Source: Diadophis punctatus similis (taxonomy: Eukaryota > Chordata > Lepidosauria > Squamata > Dipsadidae). From it: a stretch of DNA of 64,000 nucleotides. Shown one piece after another: positions 1 through 11,106 of the stretch (the stretch's first letter is position 1; each line of letters starts with the position of its first letter). The DNA is taken from NCBI GenBank assembly GCA_023053685.1, contig JALIGW010000029.1, positions 1,649,001 to 1,713,000 of the forward strand, given 5' to 3'. The translations under genes and the position numbers were made by a program. The notes below the pieces were generated by a model. The model was not told the origin of the DNA. It saw only the letters and a list, made by a program, of their open reading frames with translations, and did no database searches.

Positions 1-165
1 CGGCCCTGGCACCGCGGCCGCTGCTTTAACACGACCCACTCGCCGGAGGAAGGAGCGCCCGGAAGCTGGCCGTCGGGCCTGCGCTTCACATCCGGCGCGG
101 GGTGATGACGTCGCGCGAGGGACTTTTTCCTGCCCTCGCTTCAGCAGTATCTCAATTGAAGCTCG
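1..165. other. CpG-rich block of unknown role
   Basis: These 165 bases are very GC- and CpG-rich compared with the surrounding intron. They contain ETS-like CCGGAAG (about 58) and ACATCCGG (about 89), and a near-CRE, TGACGTCG (about 107). I find no convincing reading frame. It could be the edge of a CpG island of a neighbouring gene, or the GC-rich interior of a transposon like those at 53485 and 60248. The window edge prevents a decision. Confidence 0.3.
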
Positions 166-389
166 TAGGTGACCAGACGTCCCGATTTTGAGAGGGCCTG
201 CTGCTGCTGCCCCTGCGGCTGGGCCCAACCTGGCTGTCCTCGAGTGCCTGCAGGCCCGATTTTTTTAAAGAATGCCCTAGTCGTGCATTCTTTTAAAAAA
301 TCGGGACTTTTTAGAGGGCGGGCGGGACGCGGGACAAAGCATTAAAAAGCGGGTCTGTCCCGCCAAAATCGGGACGTCTGGTCACCTTA
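166..389. mobile_element. hAT-like non-autonomous element, family with GGTGACCAGACGTCCCG ends
   Basis: The left end TAGGTGACCAGACGTCCCG and right end CGGGACGTCTGGTCACCTTA are inverted repeats, with internal inverted GCATTCTTT/AAAGAATGC-type segments. Larger members with the same ends and clear 8-bp target duplications are at 53485-54237 and 60248-61096. No matching duplication flanks this copy, so it is probably rearranged. Confidence 0.65.
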
Positions 390-622
390 CCCTAGAGTTA
401 ACATTGGACCCAACAGAGAAGTAGCTTACTTACCTTCCACTTCCAGCCTGGCTTCCGAAGCAGCTTTTTAGAGGGCGGGCGGGACGCGGGACAAAGCATT
501 AAAAAGCGGGTCTGTCCCGCCAAAATCGGGACGTCTGGTCACCTTACCCTAGAGTTAACATTGGACCCAACAGAGAAGTAGCTTACTTACCTTCCACTTC
601 CAGCCTGGCTTCCGAAGCAGCT
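307..622. repeat. 157-bp tandem duplication
   Basis: Bases 307-465 and 464-622 are two essentially identical copies in tandem (offset 157). Each copy contains the right end of the hAT element, a short spacer, the OBSL1 splice donor and the last 32 coding bases of the domain U exon. Copy 464-622 is the one joined to the rest of the exon. The other copy carries a donor at 433/434 but no acceptor. The identity of the copies suggests a recent event or an assembly artefact. Confidence 0.85.
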
Positions 623-695
623 GTCTTGGCCACAAAACGGACCTGGCATGTGTCCTCAGGGCGGGCAGAGCTCAGAAGCAGGAAGTGGCGGGTTC
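591..695 (-). CDS. OBSL1: OBSL1 exon: Ig domain U, second half (U2)
   Basis: This 105-bp exon has an acceptor ('CACCCTAAG') at 696-697 and the donor GTAAGT directly below 591. Both ends are phase 1. It encodes the E-G strands of an Ig domain, reading 'TRHFLLLSSARPED' and ending 'SEARLEVE'. It joins exactly to the 'KIRQEG' end of exon U1, 5.4 kb away. The F-strand Cys is replaced ('VRFVAK'), as in the penultimate Ig domain of mammalian OBSL1. Its last 32 bases are duplicated at 434-465. Confidence 0.85.
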
Positions 696-1792
696 CTTAG
701 GGTGATGGAGAGGAAAAAAGGAAAAAGAGGGTTTTCTGCGTTGTTCAGGAGAGACAGTGAGGGCTTATGAGGGGGCGTAGAAAGATAGAAGGTGTCAGGA
801 TACTGGTGGCTGGAAGCAAGGGCTCTATCTTGCTCACAGAAGTAATGAAAGGTTTGTCTGGGTTTACAAACACGGATACATTTGCATTAGTAAATAACAG
901 CTGTTTTAAAGGATGAAAACACCACCTTCGTTGCTTTTTTTCCCAGCTGTTAAACCACAATTTTCAAATCCTGGGGGGGAAAACTCCCCTCCCATTGCAA
1001 TAAAATAAATGTAGGCTACAATTGTATAGGTCAGTAGTGATTGCCTATGGTGTGATCCTGTCCCCCCCCCCCCCAACATTGCTGTTTTGAAATCAAGGCA
1101 CGGAGTAAGAATGGGTGGGAAGCCCCCCAAGGGAGAGTTAGGTGTAAGCTTAATCAGAAAGAAGAGAGAAGCGTTTTACATTGGGAGACGTGTTCCAAGC
1201 CAAGGCTGAAGATTAGCAGATGCTGCTTTCACTCCCACCCCCAATCAAGGTTACTTTCTAAACTAGAGCAGACATCTTTCACCATCCTTGTAGGTTTTTT
1301 TGGCTGAAGGGCAGATGCTTCCCCCCCCTCCAATTGCCAGTCCAAGGTCAGCGCTTCAAGCAGAGACTTAAAAGGGAGTTTCCTGGATAGAAATCAAGGC
1401 TTGGCTTCCTTCGGATATCTCTTCCCATGAATCAGGAGTAGTGGTGGGGAGGCACTATGATCATTGATAGGCCTAATGGGGGATAAAATGTTTTTGAAAG
1501 TAGAGTGTCTCTGCCATTCAGTAACCACTTTCCTATCCTCTCCATGTCCCCTTTCTTCAGCATTAGATTATCACTCTCTTGGTGAATTTGAAATAGGACT
1601 TCCTTCTGCATCATTTACTGTACAACCCAAGAAATCAGGGAGGGTCCCTATTGAGACGTTGCCATGTCCCCATTGCTTCTGCGGCTAGGCTGCTTCTTAC
1701 CTGTTTTCTAGTCTGTGACTTTTCCTCCTGTCTTTCAAGATCATTCCCAAATACCATTACGGAATGAATAACAAGCTAAGTAGGGGCCATCA
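696..1792 (-). other. OBSL1: OBSL1 intron, no recognised element
   Basis: This intron stretch has a C13 run at 1062-1074 and a second short C run at 1321-1328. I see no exon, RNA gene or recognisable transposon. Confidence 0.5.
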
Positions 1793-2019
1793 TGAGCCGA
1801 GTTGGCGCAGTGGTTAGAGTGCAGTACTGCAGGCTACTTCAGCTGACTGCTAGCTGCATTTCGGCAGTTCAGATCTCACCAGGCTCAAGGTTGACTCAGC
1901 CTTCCATCCTTCCGAGGTGGGTAAAATGAGGACCCAGATTGTTGGGGGCAATAGGCTGACTCTGTAAACTGCTTAGAGAGGGCTGTGAAACGGTATATAA
2001 ATCTAAGTGCTATTGCTAT
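1793..2019 (+). mobile_element. tRNA-derived SINE with CTATTG tail
   Basis: The head 'GAGCCGAGTTGGCGCAGTGG' has a tRNA A-box, followed by a B-box-like 'GCAGTTCAGATCTC', a conserved body ('AGGTTGACTCAGCCTTCC') and the tail 'AAGTGCTATTGCTAT'. The same family is at 9030, 13419, 19292, 23815, 52736, 58879, 61374 and 62349, which supports it as a dispersed repeat. Confidence 0.85.
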
Positions 2020-3486
2020 GATGTTTCTCAGAGCAATTACAGTGGGTTCTTTAATCACAAGTCCGCTTTGCATATAACAATTGCAATGCAGGTGTTTTGT
2101 TTTGTTTTTTGTTTAGAATAAGATGTGAACCCCTCCTCAGGGAGAAATTATGCTTTATAAGAAGCCACCACATAAAATCAGGCTGTCCTATGCCTCTTGA
2201 CTTGTTCTAACTATGTCTTGTTATTGAACTATGTCTTTCATTTATTCCTCTTCCAATAATTAAACTGAAAACTGGAAGCAGGGAAATTTGTACCCCATTC
2301 ATATGAGGTTTGAAGTTATGTGAATGAGCTGTACATTGATGTTATACCTTTGATCACCTGCCTTGAAGAGGCAGGAACCAAGCAAAAGGAGCAAGCAAGC
2401 TTGCAGAGGTAGCAGCAAGCAAAATTACGTGTGGTTGCAAGTTGCTCATTCATATCCTGATTTGTTGTGCTATCCTGTTGTGCTCTAAGTAGTGTGCAAA
2501 CATGGCCTCCTCCAAAACTTGTTTTTCTTCATTTTGATTGACTTCACTGAAATGTGCAGAATTAATTTTTCGCAGCTTACCCCGAGGACTGAAAATAATA
2601 ACTTTGTATTTAATGCAGTGAGACTAATTTCAAGTTGGCTCTTTGATCTATCTTTTTTTATTTCTTTATCTTCATTCCTTAAGCAGCCAAACTATCCTCC
2701 AAAGGATGAATGCATAAGAAAAGCCACTCAAATATTTTCTCAAGATATTCACTGTCCCCCAGTTTTCTCTCCGGGTATTGCCCCAGATATTTGGAAGTCT
2801 TGTTTTTGTAATAATAAGGGTTCGGAGCTAAGCTTTTTTTAAAAAAAACAAAACAAAACTGAGAGTAGTACTTAGGAGCACTCGGTTGTTCAGACTTTTA
2901 AGAATGTTTTCTACCATTGTTACAATCTGAAGTAGGAGAATGTGTTATTTGCTCAGATGACATTTTCCCCAATTTGTTTTTAATCTATGGGCAAATTGTC
3001 ATCTGTCACATATCATAGCATGTGTACACTTTGCTAACCATTTTTAAGGGACCTATCCTCATAACAATGTTTCTGTGTCAACCACAGCCTCTTGAAAGCA
3101 TTCAGAACTCCCTTTAGTTGATTCACTGTCATAGCAGTATTTTCTATTTTTGCCCCATACAAAAGTTGCTGTCCAATCTGTGATGAGTCTGATAATGATA
3201 CAGACCAATCTGTGATGAGTCTGATAATCAAAGCAAGATGCCAGGATCTGTCCACCAATTGTTGGCCACTTAAGTTTCTGCAGACATACCACCTCCCCAG
3301 TCGGTCATTATTGGGTACTGCTTTCCATGGGTATTTTGACTGGAGATGTGAAACAGACCAGACACCTGACTCACACAGCCATTTAACTGTTGTTTCTGGC
3401 AAGGAAATATGTATTTCCTGGAAGAACAGCACATTGTTTTCTGCTATTCAGTTCTACACCTTTCGGTCTACAAGGGTCTCTACCAC
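2020..3486 (-). other. OBSL1: OBSL1 intron, short local repeat only
   Basis: I recognise no exon or transposon. The only structure is a 24-base direct repeat ('CCAATCTGTGATGAGTC...') at 3173-3196 and 3205-3228. Confidence 0.5.
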
Positions 3487-4010
3487 CAGGGGCGGGTTCC
3501 TAATTTTTTTACTACCACTCTGTGGGCGTGGCTTATTTTGTGGGTGTGGCTTGCCAGCCATGTGAGCGGGTGGGCGTGGCTTCTTGGACTGCTGAAGGGA
3601 GGGGAACTGAGATAGGTCCTGCCACCCATTCCCCCTCCCATCAGCAGCTCGAGAAGCCTCAAACGTGCGAAAATGCCTAGGATCATCACAGCGTGTTCGT
3701 GGCTTCTCGGACTGCTGAATGGAGAGGAACTGAGATAGCTCCTGCCGCCCGTTCTTTCAGCGTCTCACACGCTCCCTCAGCCATCCTCCCCTGCTTGGAA
3801 TCACTGTGGGGTAGGAAGGCAGCGCATGAGCAGTGCCGGAAACTCGGCTTCTGGGCATGCGCAGAAGAAAATGTAAAAAAAAAGTAATTTTTTTTTTAAA
3901 AAAATGGCAGCACCCAGGCACCGGCAACCGACCGCACCGGTACTGTGACATCACCAGCGGGCCGCTACCGGTGCTATAGAGTGGACCGCACTGGTAGGAA
4001 CCCACCACTG
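3487..4010. mobile_element. hAT-like non-autonomous element, 'GTGGGTTCCTA' family
   Basis: The left end CAGGGGCGGGTTCCTA and the right end TAGGAACCCACCACTG are inverted. The 8-bp target duplication TCTACCAC is at 3479-3486 and 4011-4018. The interior resembles the copy at 25712-26201, including 'CTGTGGGCGTGGCTTATTTT'. No transposase frame is present. Confidence 0.9.
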
Positions 4011-4018
4011 TCTACCAC

Positions 4019-6109
4019 GCCAAGCAAATGCCATTTTTCCAGGAAACTGGAAAAAGATGTATTTGTTTATTTATTTTATTTACGTATAGACCACAGCTCA
4101 AAATTCTTGGCAGTTCGTAGCAGTTATGAAACAACAATGAAACATTCATGGTGTATTTAAGTTAAAGTTATATTAAATTAAAGTCAAAATAGAAAACTCC
4201 TGTTGTGCCACAATTAGCCCCTGAATTAACTTGGGCTTAACTAGCTTCTGGAAAGCTATATTTGGGGAGCTAATCATAACCCTTATGGGAGACCACCCCA
4301 GAGAAGCAACACTGTCTGGCTTCAATCTCTCTCACTTCCCAGAAATCAGAAACGACTGGCAGTTTAATCTAGGAAAAATGCCTTAAATAGGTCAAATCCC
4401 CTTGGAAGAGATGGTTCCAAAAGTACCTTTAGTTGACAGAATGGGGGACAGGGTGAAGTAGGAAGAAGATCTGTTGATCTGCTTATAGGCTCCATCTTGC
4501 TTGATAAATTAAAGGTTGCAACAATAGGTCTATCATTCTTCTGAAAGACCAGTAATTTTATTTTTTGTTTTGTTTTGTTTTCATATTCATTTCCTGCCCT
4601 TTCCTTGGACACTTTCCTCTGTGTCCCCTTTGGATTGGCCTGCAAGAGGGTTTGCACACCTGGCTTAGGCAAAGTAGTCTTATCAGTCAGGGTTCCCCAC
4701 CCACCCAATAGGCCTATGAGGGGAGCAGGATCAAGATTGAGCAGAAGTATGCTCTCGTACACAGCCAGTTTCTTTCAACAAACATTCATTTCTTGCAATG
4801 GACCACATACCTGTCATTACTTTTCTACCAGCATTTGCATGTCTTAAAATTGCCTTTTACCAGGATACACAATTTAGGAACCTTGTACCAGGATACACAA
4901 TTCATCAGCATGGTCTATTTTTTTTTGCCAAAAGCCAAAAACAAGATGGCGGCACCATTAGAACCAGTTCGGGGGCGTGGCCAACTGGTGATCGCTCACG
5001 GTTCAGTGAGCGGGGGGAAATTCCCGCTACTGGTTCTATAGAACTGGTCCGAACCGGGAGCAACCCATCTCTGAACTGATGGAACATCACACATTCTTGT
5101 CTTAGTCTTTGGGTGTTGCTGAAACATTTAGTTAGTATTCCATTCATTCGGAAGCATGCATTATTGCCATGACACATTGCTCCTATTAGAATAAGCAACT
5201 AACTTTTAGCTCCTTATTTGTGGATAACATTCCACAATTCAAACCTTTTCACTTTGTCTAAAACAACAAGTATACAATAGATTTTCTTTCTTCATTTCTC
5301 AATAACCTACTGGAAAGCAAAAAATTTGATCTGTTCATTTCATGCCTGGCAAAGCCTAATCTGTTACACCCATTCTCTTTATCTTAGTTCCCTACTTCCT
5401 TCCTTCCTTCCTTCCTTCCTTCCTTCCTTCCTTCCTTCCTTCCTTCCTTCCTTCCTCCCTCCCTCCCTCCCTCCCTCCCTCCCTCTGTATTGTTGTAGGT
5501 TAGAATAACAGAGTCTTGAAAGCTGGCTAAATAAAATCAAGATGGGGTTATTTTGAGTTTCATTCTCATACTTTCCTCTTTCCCAAAGATAACTTGCCTT
5601 TTTAGCTCCTTAATGGTTCGTTGTTCCTTTCCACTCCCTAAGGCCAGTTTCTACATTTTTTTCACACCACCTCTCTTTCATCAATTCATGTTTCTTTACT
5701 ATTTATCTCTTTTATATTCCAAGTTGCAACTACCTTGATCTTCACTACATGGGCCTCACATAACCTTCACTGCACAATGTTGATTTTATTACAGTTTTTA
5801 CATACACATTCTGATACAACGGAGATGATGTTATCAGCCTTAGTTGCACCCATGCCACATACAGTATTTCCTACTAATGATAAGAATGTTTGGGTCAGCG
5901 TGCCACAAGTACAATCCAAGCCTAGTTTAACTCCAGCTATGTTTATGCTACTCTGTGCAAGCTAAGGTCTCAGATGGGATTGTTGCCTCATTTCTCTTGT
6001 CGTCTACTGTCCAATATAACTGTTTTTTTCTTATCTACCTTCCCCCTTGTATTCTAATCAGGGAAATCTCATATCTATTGCCCTGGCAAGAATGAAAGGG
6101 TACACTTAC
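4019..6109 (-). other. OBSL1: OBSL1 intron with a hAT remnant and direct repeat
   Basis: A 17-base direct repeat ('TACCAGGATACACAATT') is at 4857-4873 and 4887-4903. Bases 4940-5073 end in 'CCGGGAGCAACCCATCTCTG', the right end of a GTGGGTT-type hAT element whose left end I cannot place. A microsatellite is listed separately. I see no other features. Confidence 0.5.
5396..5484. repeat. (TTCC)n and (TCCC)n microsatellite
   Basis: About 60 bases of TTCC repeats pass directly into about 30 bases of TCCC repeats. The polypyrimidine tract is uninterrupted. Confidence 0.95.
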
Positions 6110-6271
6110 CTTCTTGGCGTATTTTCACAGTGCTGGTGACTTTGAGTCTCTTTCCATTATTATACCATTCACCTTTCACCTCCGCTAGGGACACCTCGCA
6201 TATGAAAACAGCATTCTCGTTCTCCTGCACACGGACATCCTCCAGCTCTCGCACAATCTGGACCTGACGTT
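6110..6271 (-). CDS. OBSL1: OBSL1 exon: Ig domain U, first half (U1)
   Basis: This 162-bp exon is phase 1 at both ends, with acceptor 'CCAATAG' and donor GTAAGT. It reads 'RQVQIVRELEDVRVQENE', then 'FICEVS' (B-strand Cys), 'GEWYNNGKRL' (core Trp) and ends 'VKIRQEG'. It continues in exon U2. The first strand and 'KIRQEG' resemble the penultimate Ig domain of mammalian OBSL1. The intron to U2 is the longest within a single domain here. Confidence 0.92.
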
Positions 6272-6919
6272 CTATTGGTTGGGGGGGTGAGAAAGCCCAT
6301 GCAGTTAGATTTGAAAAGCTTTTACAAAAGTGATATTTGGACTCGTGTGGATTCCCTGAAAGTATTCAATTAAAACTCTACTCTTTGATCGTGGTATTCC
6401 CCGTGTTGTCACTAGAACAAACAGATGCCAACTATGAAAAAATATATCACAAGTCATGATGAGAAACAAACACATTATCTAAGAGTGTAAGAGCTACAGC
6501 TGTAATCTAGTCACAAGAACATAGCAAGGACTCTGCTGGATCAAGGAGAAAGTAATAGCAGAGCATTTTGTCCTCCGAGGACACCAGAATATAGAGTTCA
6601 AAATGGGTGTTTTATGATAAACTACAGTACACTATTGCCAGTATTATTGGGTGAGAGGCTGAAAAATTCACGTTCATCAAAAGGCTATCTCGGAAGGACT
6701 TATCAAAGACAATGGGTTTTTAACCCATTGCAATGGCTAATTGATGAGGTACTTGTAGTCTGTCTCATGTAACCGGCATCCATGCTTTCTTCATTCTTAC
6801 TTCATCAAAATCCTACAAGAAAGTTTAAATCCTCCATCAGTTTAACAATCAGCCCATGCATCTGATGAAAGGAGGAAGCTAAAAGAAAAGGTTTCCCTGT
6901 CAGCTGTGTCCAATTCTAG

Positions 6920-7185
6920 GGCACTGTGCTCATCTCCATTTCTTGCCCAAGGGAGCCAGCGTTGTCCAAAGACACTTACGTGACTATATACCAAAGGTAC
7001 ATGAATGCTGCTACCTTCCCACCAAAGTGGTATCTATTAATCTACTTGCGTTTGCATGCAGGAGGCAGGAGCTGGGGCAAGTAACGGGAGCTCACCCCAT
7101 TGCGCGGAGCTTGGGTCATGAACCTGGGCTGTCAGCTCTCCAGCTGACAAACTCAATGTCTTTAACCACTGAGTCATCACGCCCC
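6920..7185 (-). mobile_element. Sauria-type SINE
   Basis: Read on the minus strand it begins with a tRNA-like head ('GTGATGACTCAGTGGTTAAAG'-type A-box, then 'GGTTCATGACCC') and contains 'GGTGAGCTCCCGTTAC' and 'TGGTATCTACTTTGGTGGGAAGG'-like body motifs shared with the copy at 42091-42425. The 3' tail is degraded. Confidence 0.75.
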
Positions 7186-7376
7186 GATGAAGTGAGCTTT
7201 TTATTGAAATATGTTGGTGGGGGAAAGTGCTGTCAAATTCCTCCTGATTTTGGGCTGGTATAGTCTAACATCGTTCTCCTTCTATCATTCCTGCTGGATC
7301 AAGAGAAACATTCATCTACTGCCCCATTCTGCTTTTCCTAATGGCCAACCAGCTATTTTTTAAGAAGCCCCAAGCA

Positions 7377-7973
7377 TAGGGGTGGGCTGCTGGGGGTTCG
7401 CAGGGGTTCGGGAGAACCTCTAGCTAAGATTCTGTAAAGTTTGGAGAACCCACAAATCCCACTCCTGGCTGGCCCCACCCACCCGGTCCCTCCCCTCCCA
7501 GGAGTCCCCACGCGGCCCATTTTGGATGCAGGTAAGTGCAGGGGACGTGCGGAAACTCAGGGAGGGCAAAAAACGGGCCTACCGGAAGTTCGATTTCTGG
7601 CCTCCAGAGCAACATTCCCTGTAACATCAGAAAATGGTGCGCGACAGTGAGAAACTGCCGCGCAGCGTTCTCTTTTTATGTGCGCAGACTCTGCCATTAG
7701 AAAATGCCGCACGGAAGTTAGAAACTTCCGCGCGGCTTTCTCTTGTTACGTCAGCTTAGAGGGAACAGTGCTCCAGAGGGCCTCCGGAGCCTGGGGAGGC
7801 CGTTTTCCGCCCTCTCGGAGGCTCGAAGAAAGCCTCCGGAGCCCGGGGAGGGCAAAAATGCCCCCCCCCACTGCCATGGTGCAGGAGGCCAACTAGGTAA
7901 TGCCCACCACGGCCACGCCCACCCAGCAACCGGGCAGAGAATCCCTTGCTAAAATTTTTGAAGCCCACCCCTG
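7377..7973. mobile_element. hAT-like non-autonomous element
   Basis: The element starts TAGGGGTGGGCTGC and ends GCCCACCCCTG, with the 8-bp target duplication CCCAAGCA at 7369-7376 and 7974-7981. The interior is GC-rich, with repeated 'GGCCTCCGGAGCC'-like segments. It has no transposase. Confidence 0.85.
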
Positions 7974-8510
7974 CCCAAGCAGGATAGGAGAAAAACAGCT
8001 CTCTAGCAACACTGATGTTCACAACAAGTATTCAGTTAGATTGTTCTCTCGGAGAGTAAATGTCCAAAATAATCCTTATTTCATAGCCTGTTTCCAAGAA
8101 TGGCCAGGCAGATGTTTCCAGGAAGCCGTGTTCCTTTTTATTGGTCATGAAGTTGCCATTTCAGGCATATACATGGAGATGCTATCTAGTGAGTGGGCTA
8201 GTAACCATGCATTACGTCTCTCTTCTAAAACCCACTTAAATATTCATTGGCTCTCTTTTCCCATCGAGCTTTCTGTAGAAGCCTTGCAAGTCTAAAGAAA
8301 ATTCTGACTCACTACAGTGCACTGTGCATTGGATGTTGACCAGCCTGCTCCAGGCCACCTGAGGCAAAAGTCAGGGAAGCGGAAAAGCAAAAGGGGCCTT
8401 TCTCTCATCCAGAAGGTGACAAGTGAGGAAGCTTTGTATGGGGAGCTCCATCCCAAGCCTTCCCCCTCCCCTCCATTTCTGCTCTCATCCATAGCCCAAG
8501 TCATCCATAC

Positions 8511-8664
8511 CAAAGACTCTCAGTTTGGCAGAAGCACGGCAGTCACCGGCATCACACATATATTCGCCAGCATCTTCAAGGCTGCAATGGTTGAGCTGCA
8601 GGAGACGCCGACGCCCCACTGAATATATACGGCAGTTGGGGCTCACCTGGATCTCCTTGCCATC
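8511..8664 (-). CDS. OBSL1: OBSL1 exon: Ig domain T, second half (T2)
   Basis: This 154-bp exon begins in phase 0 after 'TTCTCATAG' and ends in phase 1 at donor GTATGG. It reads 'DGKEIQVSP', 'RRRLLQLNHCSLEDAGEYMC' and ends 'SAKLRVF'. It carries the F-strand Tyr-x-Cys of the Ig fold and completes domain T with exon T1, 238 bases upstream in the gene. The phase-0 break after 'WYK' is unlike all other introns here. Confidence 0.93.
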
Positions 8665-8902
8665 CTATGAGAATTAAAAACATAGAGAACAGGGTCTGTT
8701 TTAGATCTGAGAAAGGAAAGGTGGAGAAAGGGCAGCTCTCAGGTGGTTCTGAGGACTCAGAGGGGAGTGAAGGAACATGGGGATCGTATTAATCAAGAAT
8801 GTTCCCTTGAATAAATCAGGAGGACTTTTCAGGACAGCCCGTTCTTGCAGTTATAGAGAAGATCAAGGAAGTGGGGACATTGATAAGAGGTAATACCCTC
8901 AC

Positions 8903-9015
8903 CTTGTACCACTTCACCTCAGCCAGGGGTCGGGACAGCTCACACTCAAAGGTAGCTGAGCCTGTCTCGGGAATTCCCAAGTCCTGGGGCAAGCGCAGCA
9001 TTGTAATTGGTGGCT
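8903..9015 (-). CDS. OBSL1: OBSL1 exon: Ig domain T, first half (T1)
   Basis: This 113-bp exon enters in phase 1 (acceptor 'GTCCTTGCAG') and leaves in phase 0 (donor GTGAGG). It reads 'PPITMLRLPQDLGIPETG', 'FECELSRPLAEVKWYK', with B-strand Cys and core Trp. 'ATFECELSxxLAxVxW' is close to the antepenultimate Ig domain of mammalian OBSL1. A SINE lies only about 14 bases upstream of its acceptor. Confidence 0.93.
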
Positions 9016-9029
9016 CTGCAAGGACAGAG

Positions 9030-9260
9030 ATAGCAACAGCAATAGCACTTAGACTTATATCCCGCTTTGCAGTGCTTTACAGCCCTCTCTAAGCAATTCA
9101 CAGAGTCAGCATATTGCCCCGAACCATCCGGGTCCTCATTTTACCAACCTCGGAAGGATGGAAGGCTGAGTCAACCTTGAGCAGCTGAGACTTGAATTGT
9201 TGGCAGTCAGCAGAATTGGCCTGCAATACTGCATTCTAACCACTGTGCCACCGCGGCTCT
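9030..9260 (-). mobile_element. tRNA-derived SINE with CTATTG tail
   Basis: This is the reverse complement of the family at 1793-2019: 'CCACCGCGGCTC' at the head, 'GGAAGGATGGAAGGCTGAGTC' in the body and the tail 'AGTGCTATTGCTGTTGCTATC'. Its tail points into, and almost touches, the splice acceptor of exon T1. Confidence 0.9.
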
Positions 9261-9669
9261 AAATATAGTTGCAAGTAGCTTGAAGATGCACTATTTTGGA
9301 GACTAAAAAGATTAAACGTCTTCAAGAGATGGTACTTAGCCAAACCACACCAGTTTTCATCCCTTATCCTCAGTCTGAAAGACACCAATTTATCTACAGT
9401 ACCTCTCCTACTTCCCATGCCCAGTTTTCTCACACTGCTGCTGCTTTCAAAACTGCTCTGCTGTGCAGGCACATTGAGTTTTGGACATTAAATCTGTTAG
9501 AAAATAGGACTATCCCAACAAGCATCTAGTTTAGCATCCTGTTTCCTGCAGTGGCCAGTTAGATGCTCTTCAGGATGTTACAATCTGGGCATGATGGCAG
9601 TGCTTTTTCCTACTTTGTTTCCAGCACCAAGGTTGCCTTTCCGCAGTCCTCCCTCCACTGGTCCAGTAC

Positions 9670-9936
9670 CTCGGACCGTAAGGCGGGCACAGCTCCGCAC
9701 GGTATCAGCAGTGAAGGCCACGGTCCCTGTGTCATCTAGCGTGAGCCTTTGCAGCGTCAGGCTGTGCACACAACCAGTGGCACTCATTTGGCGGGTGGAA
9801 CTAGGCTTCACACGGATGCCGTCACGCGTCCAGACCCCCAATACATTGGGGTGAGATAGCTCAAGCTCAAATGTCACTGTCTCCTTTTCCAATGTCTCCA
9901 TGTCCGATAGCGGTTTCTTCACTGTCACCTTCCGGG
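9670..9936 (-). CDS. OBSL1: OBSL1 exon: Ig domain S
   Basis: This 267-bp exon is phase 1-1, with acceptor 'CCTCTCCAG' and donor GTACTG. It reads 'ARKVTVKKPLSDMETLEK', 'TFELELSHPNVLGVWTRDG', 'CVHSLTLQRLTLDDTG' and 'FTADTVRSCARLTVR'. Neither the B- nor the F-strand Cys is in its usual position. 'FTADxxRxxARLxVR' matches the corresponding disulfide-free Ig domain near the end of mammalian OBSL1. The donor lacks the common A at +3/+4 context and is probably weak. Confidence 0.92.
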
Positions 9937-10727
9937 CTGGAGAGGAAGAAAAGTCTGTGATAGATCCAGTTTTGTCATGAAAGGAGCTTATTTGCTCCTT
10001 ACAAATCAAAGCAAGTTACCAGGAAAGGTATATATATAGTATTAAGACTCTAATTCAGCAGATACAAAATCATAGGATACTTCTCATGTGACTCCCACTA
10101 GCAAGAAAGTTGTATGTTTCTCTGACCTACTTGGGTAGACTCCACACTCACTTCTTCCTCATACATTTATTGCTAATAGAGTGGAAGGTTTTGAACGGAT
10201 TCAGCCCATTTATCAGAACAAACTAGCTGAACTAGAATTCGAGATAATTTTTCCTCACAAGAAACTTATCAGCACTAGGGCAATCTTAATGAATCTCACA
10301 AAAGCTAAGCAGGGTTGGACCTGGCTAATATTTAATGGGAGACCAAGAGGAAATCCCAGGATAAACTGGGATATTAAAAAAAAAGAATCCCAGTAGGCGG
10401 CAATGGCCACTTCCATATTGTTTCCAAGCAAGCAATGTGGACATGTCACCATGAATCATGTTTAACTCAAGTGAACATTGTATATATATAAAAAAAGATA
10501 AACAAAGGCAAGAGTCTTATGCAGTATCTTCTACTGCACTTGGCCACTAGGTATATAACTGCTAAAGTTCAGCTTCCAAAAAGACAAGGATAGGACAAAA
10601 GTGAGATTTCAGTAACTGAATTAAAAATTACTAGTTAAAAACAAGTATCTGTAAAATAATGTACCTTATTAAAATAATTGATTTCTTATCTGCATATGCC
10701 AAGTTATTTCTCCCCCAGTATGTATGT

Positions 10728-10886
10728 TGTTGAATGTCTTTTAACTTTTTAAATGTTTTTAAATTGTTTTTAAATGAATGTTTATTGTTTAGTGTTCTTT
10801 TAAAATGTTGTACACCGCCCTGAGTCCTCAGGGAGTAGGGCGGCATAGAATGACCTAATAATAAATAAATAATAAATAATAAATAA
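10728..10886 (+). mobile_element. LINE 3' end (L2/CR1-like)
   Basis: The segment contains 'TGTACACCGCCCTGAGTCC' and 'AGTAGGGCGGCATAGAA', followed by a (TAATAAATAAA)n tail. This is the layout of squamate L2/CR1-type LINE 3' ends. The body upstream is AT-rich and not identifiable by eye. Confidence 0.6.
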
Positions 10887-10977
10887 ATATTTTACTCATG
10901 CATAAATCACTCTTACACCCAGAAATATGCAAGTACACGTATTCAGACACTGTTACCTTTCCTTCCAGCATAAACAG

Positions 10978-11106
10978 GGAAAGGAAAGGAAAGGAAAGGA
11001 AAGGAAAGGAAAGGAAAGGAAAGGAAAGGAAAGGAAAGGAAAGGAAAGGAAAGGAAGGGAAGGGAAGGGAAGGGAAGGGAAGGGAAGGGAAGGGAAGGGA
11101 AGGGAG
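10978..11106. repeat. (GGAAA)n and (GGGAA)n microsatellite
   Basis: About 80 bases of GGAAA repeats change to about 50 bases of GGGAA repeats. It is a pure purine tract on the plus strand. Confidence 0.97.

Noticed and set aside
3034..3432. 132-codon minus-strand frame
   Set aside because: No recognisable domain; it covers a local direct repeat, so I treat it as a chance frame.
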